Of a stretch of 40,207 nt of DNA, positions 37,316 through 40,207 are shown piece after piece. A program made the translations under genes and the position numbers. Each line of letters opens with the position of its first letter. Position 1 is the stretch's first letter. The notes beneath the pieces were generated by a model. That model saw nothing but the letters and a program-made list of their open reading frames with translations, ran no database searches and was not told the DNA's origin. The stretch spans positions 1-40,207 of the forward strand of contig JASAON010001492.1 in assembly GCA_030849065.1 (NCBI GenBank), read 5' to 3'. The DNA comes from Jaenimonas drosophilae (lineage: Eukaryota; Euglenozoa; Kinetoplastea; Trypanosomatida; Trypanosomatidae).

Positions 37316-39828
37316 AGACACCGCCAATCCCTCTGTTATCCTTCTTCATGTATTTTTTTTTTTTCAGGAGAGGCGGTGACATGATCCACGCCGGGGGGAT
37401 GTCAGCCCAAGCTTTGCGCACAGTTCCATCAACCACGGTACGGCGGGACGAGGCATCGTGCGCATCGCTTGATTGGTTTTCATGCCATTTTTGTTTATTT
37501 GTATCTTGTTTGCTGGGCCATCTCCCAGCCCACGCATCATAACACCCTAGAGGCATTGGGGTGGAGGTTGTTTTATTTTCTACTCTTTCATTATTTTGAT
37601 TGATTGCCATCACGGGACTACTGCTCCATCTACATCTCACTTTTGCACATCATCAAACTCGAAGTAGCTGCGCTCGTTCCTTGTCTGGGAATAAACAAGG
37701 GAGACGTTGCAGATCACATAACCATATATGCGTACTGCAGTTTTTTCCTCATGTTTTGGTGCTCCCATTATCTTTTTTCTTATCTTGTCGGCGTTTGTTT
37801 ATGTTACATCACATTGCACAAAATTTTGGAGCATTCAGGGCGATCCACCGAACCTGTAGAGCTTCCTTTTCTGCGGGTGCACGCGCATTGCTTTCTCACA
37901 GCATCTTCTATGTTCTCACCTTCCACTCTCACCACCCTCACACCTCATTCACCCGACCTCATCTTGAGTGTGGAAGACGAAGTGGGAAAAGAAGAATGCT
38001 TGCGAAAAACAACAACACAATCCCTGGAGCATCATTGATTTGTACAGGATCTGCTACCCACATACTGTATCCCTCACGCATCACCGAATCCTCAGCTCAC
38101 GTTGTTTGCCCTTGTTATTGCTGCTGACATTTCTGTGTCTCCTCCATTCCTCCCACCTGTTGTAGATGGGTGTCGGGTAGCCGGACTGCACTTGGATTGT
38201 CATCACACTACTGGCCGTGGGAGAGAATATTGTGGTGTTCTTCTTTGGATTCTCTTTCTTTGCTGATGACGGCAGTTGCCTCTCCCCGCCGCCATCCTTT
38301 CTCACCAGTTTTTTTTTGTTTTCCGTTCTCATTTTTTCTTGGACGTACTTTGATAGAGCGTGTAGGGATGGTGTGCTTCTCTGTGTGTTATTACCAAACA
38401 GGAAACTCACTTCTCTCCCTCACCCCCCTTTACCTTCCAGAAATAATTCCCCCACTACACCATGCACGTAGATGGGGAAGCGTGAAATACATGGAGCTTT
38501 TGTTTTCACTCCGCGTTGCAAACTGGTCTCAACGGACACAAGTCTGGACCTTGGGGGTGGTTGATCCATGTATGGAGATGGCGTCACGCTCATGGATGAA
38601 CACCAAAGGACATCTACACTGACTTGTGATGGGTCAGAAGAAGTAGTTTTCTGCCTTCCCTAACTTTTTGCATTTCCCACAAAACGAAGCAACGAGAGGT
38701 GAAGCTATATCCACTCGATGCTGCTCTCCTCTGTATCCTCAGCTACAATTCCTCCTTCGAAGAGCATGAGGCATGACTATCATTGCTTTACGTGCATGGA
38801 GGAGCTCCATGTTGCTAAGGTGAGTCTGGTATGACGCCGTCTCTCACTCAGCGGTTGTCTCCCTTTGCTTTTTCGTTGTTGCTTGCCATGTGGGTACTAC
38901 TCCTTACCTATTCCCCGTTGGTACGGAAAACAAAACACAAAAAATACACTGCTTTTATGTGTGTTGGTTCCGGAGCCACGAAACGAGCATGAAAGAAAGT
39001 GGTGGGGTATGTGCGTGCTACACCTCCCCCGCGCATGTCTCCCCTCCTTTGCATTGTGGTGTAGAATGCCGACGTTCAATGTCACTCATAACTTTTTTTT
39101 TTCCTTCGCAACGTGTGCCCCCATGCATGGGCTCTAGGGTCGAACATACGTACCCCTGCACCTTCCCACTTGTGCGACAGCACTCACGCTCCACACGAGT
39201 GTCCTCCCCCCTTCGGTTGATGTTTGCCACCCCTATCAAGTTTTTCTTACCCCACGAATGTGTTTTTGTGCTTCGTGTGTAAACTTATTTGTGGGGTGAA
39301 TGTCTCCGCCGCTGATCATCACAGACGCACATGCCGCGACACTCATCATCACAAAATGACCGGCACACACTGCACACAGCTATTATAAAAACAATAAAAC
39401 CAGTTATGTTTTTCTCGTTTCCGTTCATAACAGCTTTTTTCCCCTCCCTCTTCGTTTCGTTTCCCCATTCGTCAGCGGATCCGTCTTTGTTTTGATGCAT
39501 ACAAGACCCCCGACGAGCAGACGGTGGATGGTGATACTTGGTAGTACAGAGTGCCACCTCCCGCAAGCATTGTATACTCTCCGCTGGACACCCAGCTGTA
39601 ATACACAAGGAACCGTATCCACACTCCATTTGAGGGAGAGCTACCCTTCCTCACGCGCATGCTCGCACTTGATTCTCGTTACGCCCCCCCCCAAACTGTA
39701 GCCACTTCTTTCCTCCTCACACACTCTTTCTTGTAGTGAGACCTTGCTGATTTACCAAGAAGCACCATTTATACCACCCATTAATCTTAGCACAAAGTGT
39801 GTTTAAGCGTTTCTTCCCTCCGCAACCT
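37316..39828. other. Long intergenic spacer before the second cyclase-like gene
   Basis: About 2.5 kb of T-rich, unremarkable sequence with poly-T tracts near 37350 and 39090 and a C9 run near 39686. The longest + strand frame (38170-38622) begins with GTG, lacks a recognisable domain and has mixed composition. I see no supported gene, tRNA or mobile element. Confidence 0.5.
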
Positions 39829-39886
39829 TCATCACCTTTCCCACCATATTCCTTACCATTGCTGCCTCTACGTACTCTCTATTCAG
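39829..39886 (+). promoter_or_regulatory. Predicted splice acceptor of the second cyclase-like gene
   Basis: CT-rich sequence ends in CTATTCAG (AG at 39885-39886), leaving only a 5-base leader before the ATG at 39892. A very short leader is unusual, so the real acceptor may lie further upstream. Confidence 0.4.
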
Positions 39887-39891
39887 CAACG

Positions 39892-40207
39892 ATGCCCATC
39901 ATGATGCATCCACGCACCGCGCTCATAACATTGGCAGTACTTCTGCTGGTGATGCTGTGCCCATCTTCAGACGCAGCCATTGAGATCCTGGAGCTCGTTG
40001 ACCCTGAAACGCCCGTGAACCAGCAGCTCTATCTAAGCGGGCTCCACTTGGTACTCCATGCTGGATCCCATCTACCCAATGGCCAGAGCGTTTCCTTCAC
40101 ATCCCTGACTGATGTGACGTCAGACAACATTGTGTCTAAGATATCTGCAGCTGGAGCAGCACCCATGATGATGTTGGCACCGAGTAACGCAACGACAATC
40201 CTTGCCG
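39892..40207 (+). CDS. N-terminus of a probable second receptor-type adenylate cyclase (3' truncated by window end)
   Basis: 105 codons run off the end of the window. Residues 1-28 are a clear signal peptide (basic start, hydrophobic core A-L-I-T-L-A-V-L-L-L-V-M-L, cleavage near S-S-D-A-A). What follows (I-E-I-L-E-L-V-D, then L-S-G-L, L-P-N-G and N-I-V-S-K-I) aligns in order with the start of the ectodomain of the complete cyclase at 28645 (I-P-L-A-L-M-K-G-D, I-N-G-A, L-H-N-G, N-L-V-E-T-I). Similarity is modest, so this is a divergent paralogue sharing at least the ligand-binding ectodomain. Whether it has a cyclase domain cannot be seen here. It suggests a tandem receptor array. Confidence 0.72.
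   Translation, partial: MPIMMHPRTALITLAVLLLVMLCPSSDAAIEILELVDPETPVNQQLYLSGLHLVLHAGSHLPNGQSVSFTSLTDVTSDNIVSKISAAGAAPMMMLAPSNATTILA

Noticed and set aside
38170..38622. 150-codon + strand frame before the second cyclase-like gene
   Set aside because: Begins with GTG and has no domain. It has somewhat protein-like composition, but not enough to support a gene without expression data.
39120..39150. Possible tRNA B-box (GGGTCGAACA) near 39137
   Set aside because: The B-box consensus is only partly met, and no matching A-box or cloverleaf arms were found upstream.

Overview
The window looks like nuclear DNA of a kinetoplastid flagellate, possibly a free-living bodonid rather than a classical trypanosomatid; the species is inferred, not identified. 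Four things support this. All eleven convincing genes lie on the + strand, are intronless, and are separated by long spacers rich in poly-T and CT tracts followed by AG, as expected for a polycistronic unit processed by spliced-leader trans-splicing. The gene at 28645-33102 has the single-pass receptor-type adenylate cyclase architecture typical of kinetoplastids. Two genes carry DUF1935, a domain known from kinetoplastid calpain-like and small myristoylated proteins. Reading frames end in TGA or TAG with the standard code.

Region 1 (1 to about 27.2 kb) holds eight genes (called members 1-8 here) for long, low-complexity, probably disordered proteins full of Ser, Thr, Pro, His, Asn and Asp runs. 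I recognise no named family. Read side by side, most share short conserved islands: island I (S-F-x-S-F/L-x-x-I/V-E-x-x-L), island II about 40-200 residues later (E-x-x-G-L-A-x-F-G-G), and island III at the extreme C-terminus (Y-S-L-V-S-S, then H-S-D-G-S-S-x-F-F). Member 7 is short and keeps only a trace of island III, and member 8 is divergent. I interpret this as a tandem family that diversified by trinucleotide-repeat expansion around a few conserved linear motifs. Seven of the eight also carry R-R-x-S/T sites of the kind AGC kinases such as PKA prefer, and member 2 begins with an N-myristoylation signal.

Region 2 (about 28 kb to the end) is poor in microsatellites. It holds a complete receptor-type adenylate cyclase (1485 aa) whose cytosolic tail ends in a DUF1935 domain, a 283-aa protein with a stand-alone DUF1935 domain and a Ser-rich tail, and the first 105 codons of what looks like a second receptor cyclase running off the window.

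The spacers (0.6-3.4 kb) contain no convincing extra genes, tRNAs or mobile elements. They do contain many simple repeats and several perfect hairpins, the strongest being a 17-bp inverted repeat at 16776-16822. A possible functional link is a cAMP or membrane-signalling locus: cyclases that make cAMP, a DUF1935 module shared between a cyclase and a soluble partner, and a family of disordered, kinase-site-rich proteins upstream. That link rests on neighbourhood and motifs and is inference.
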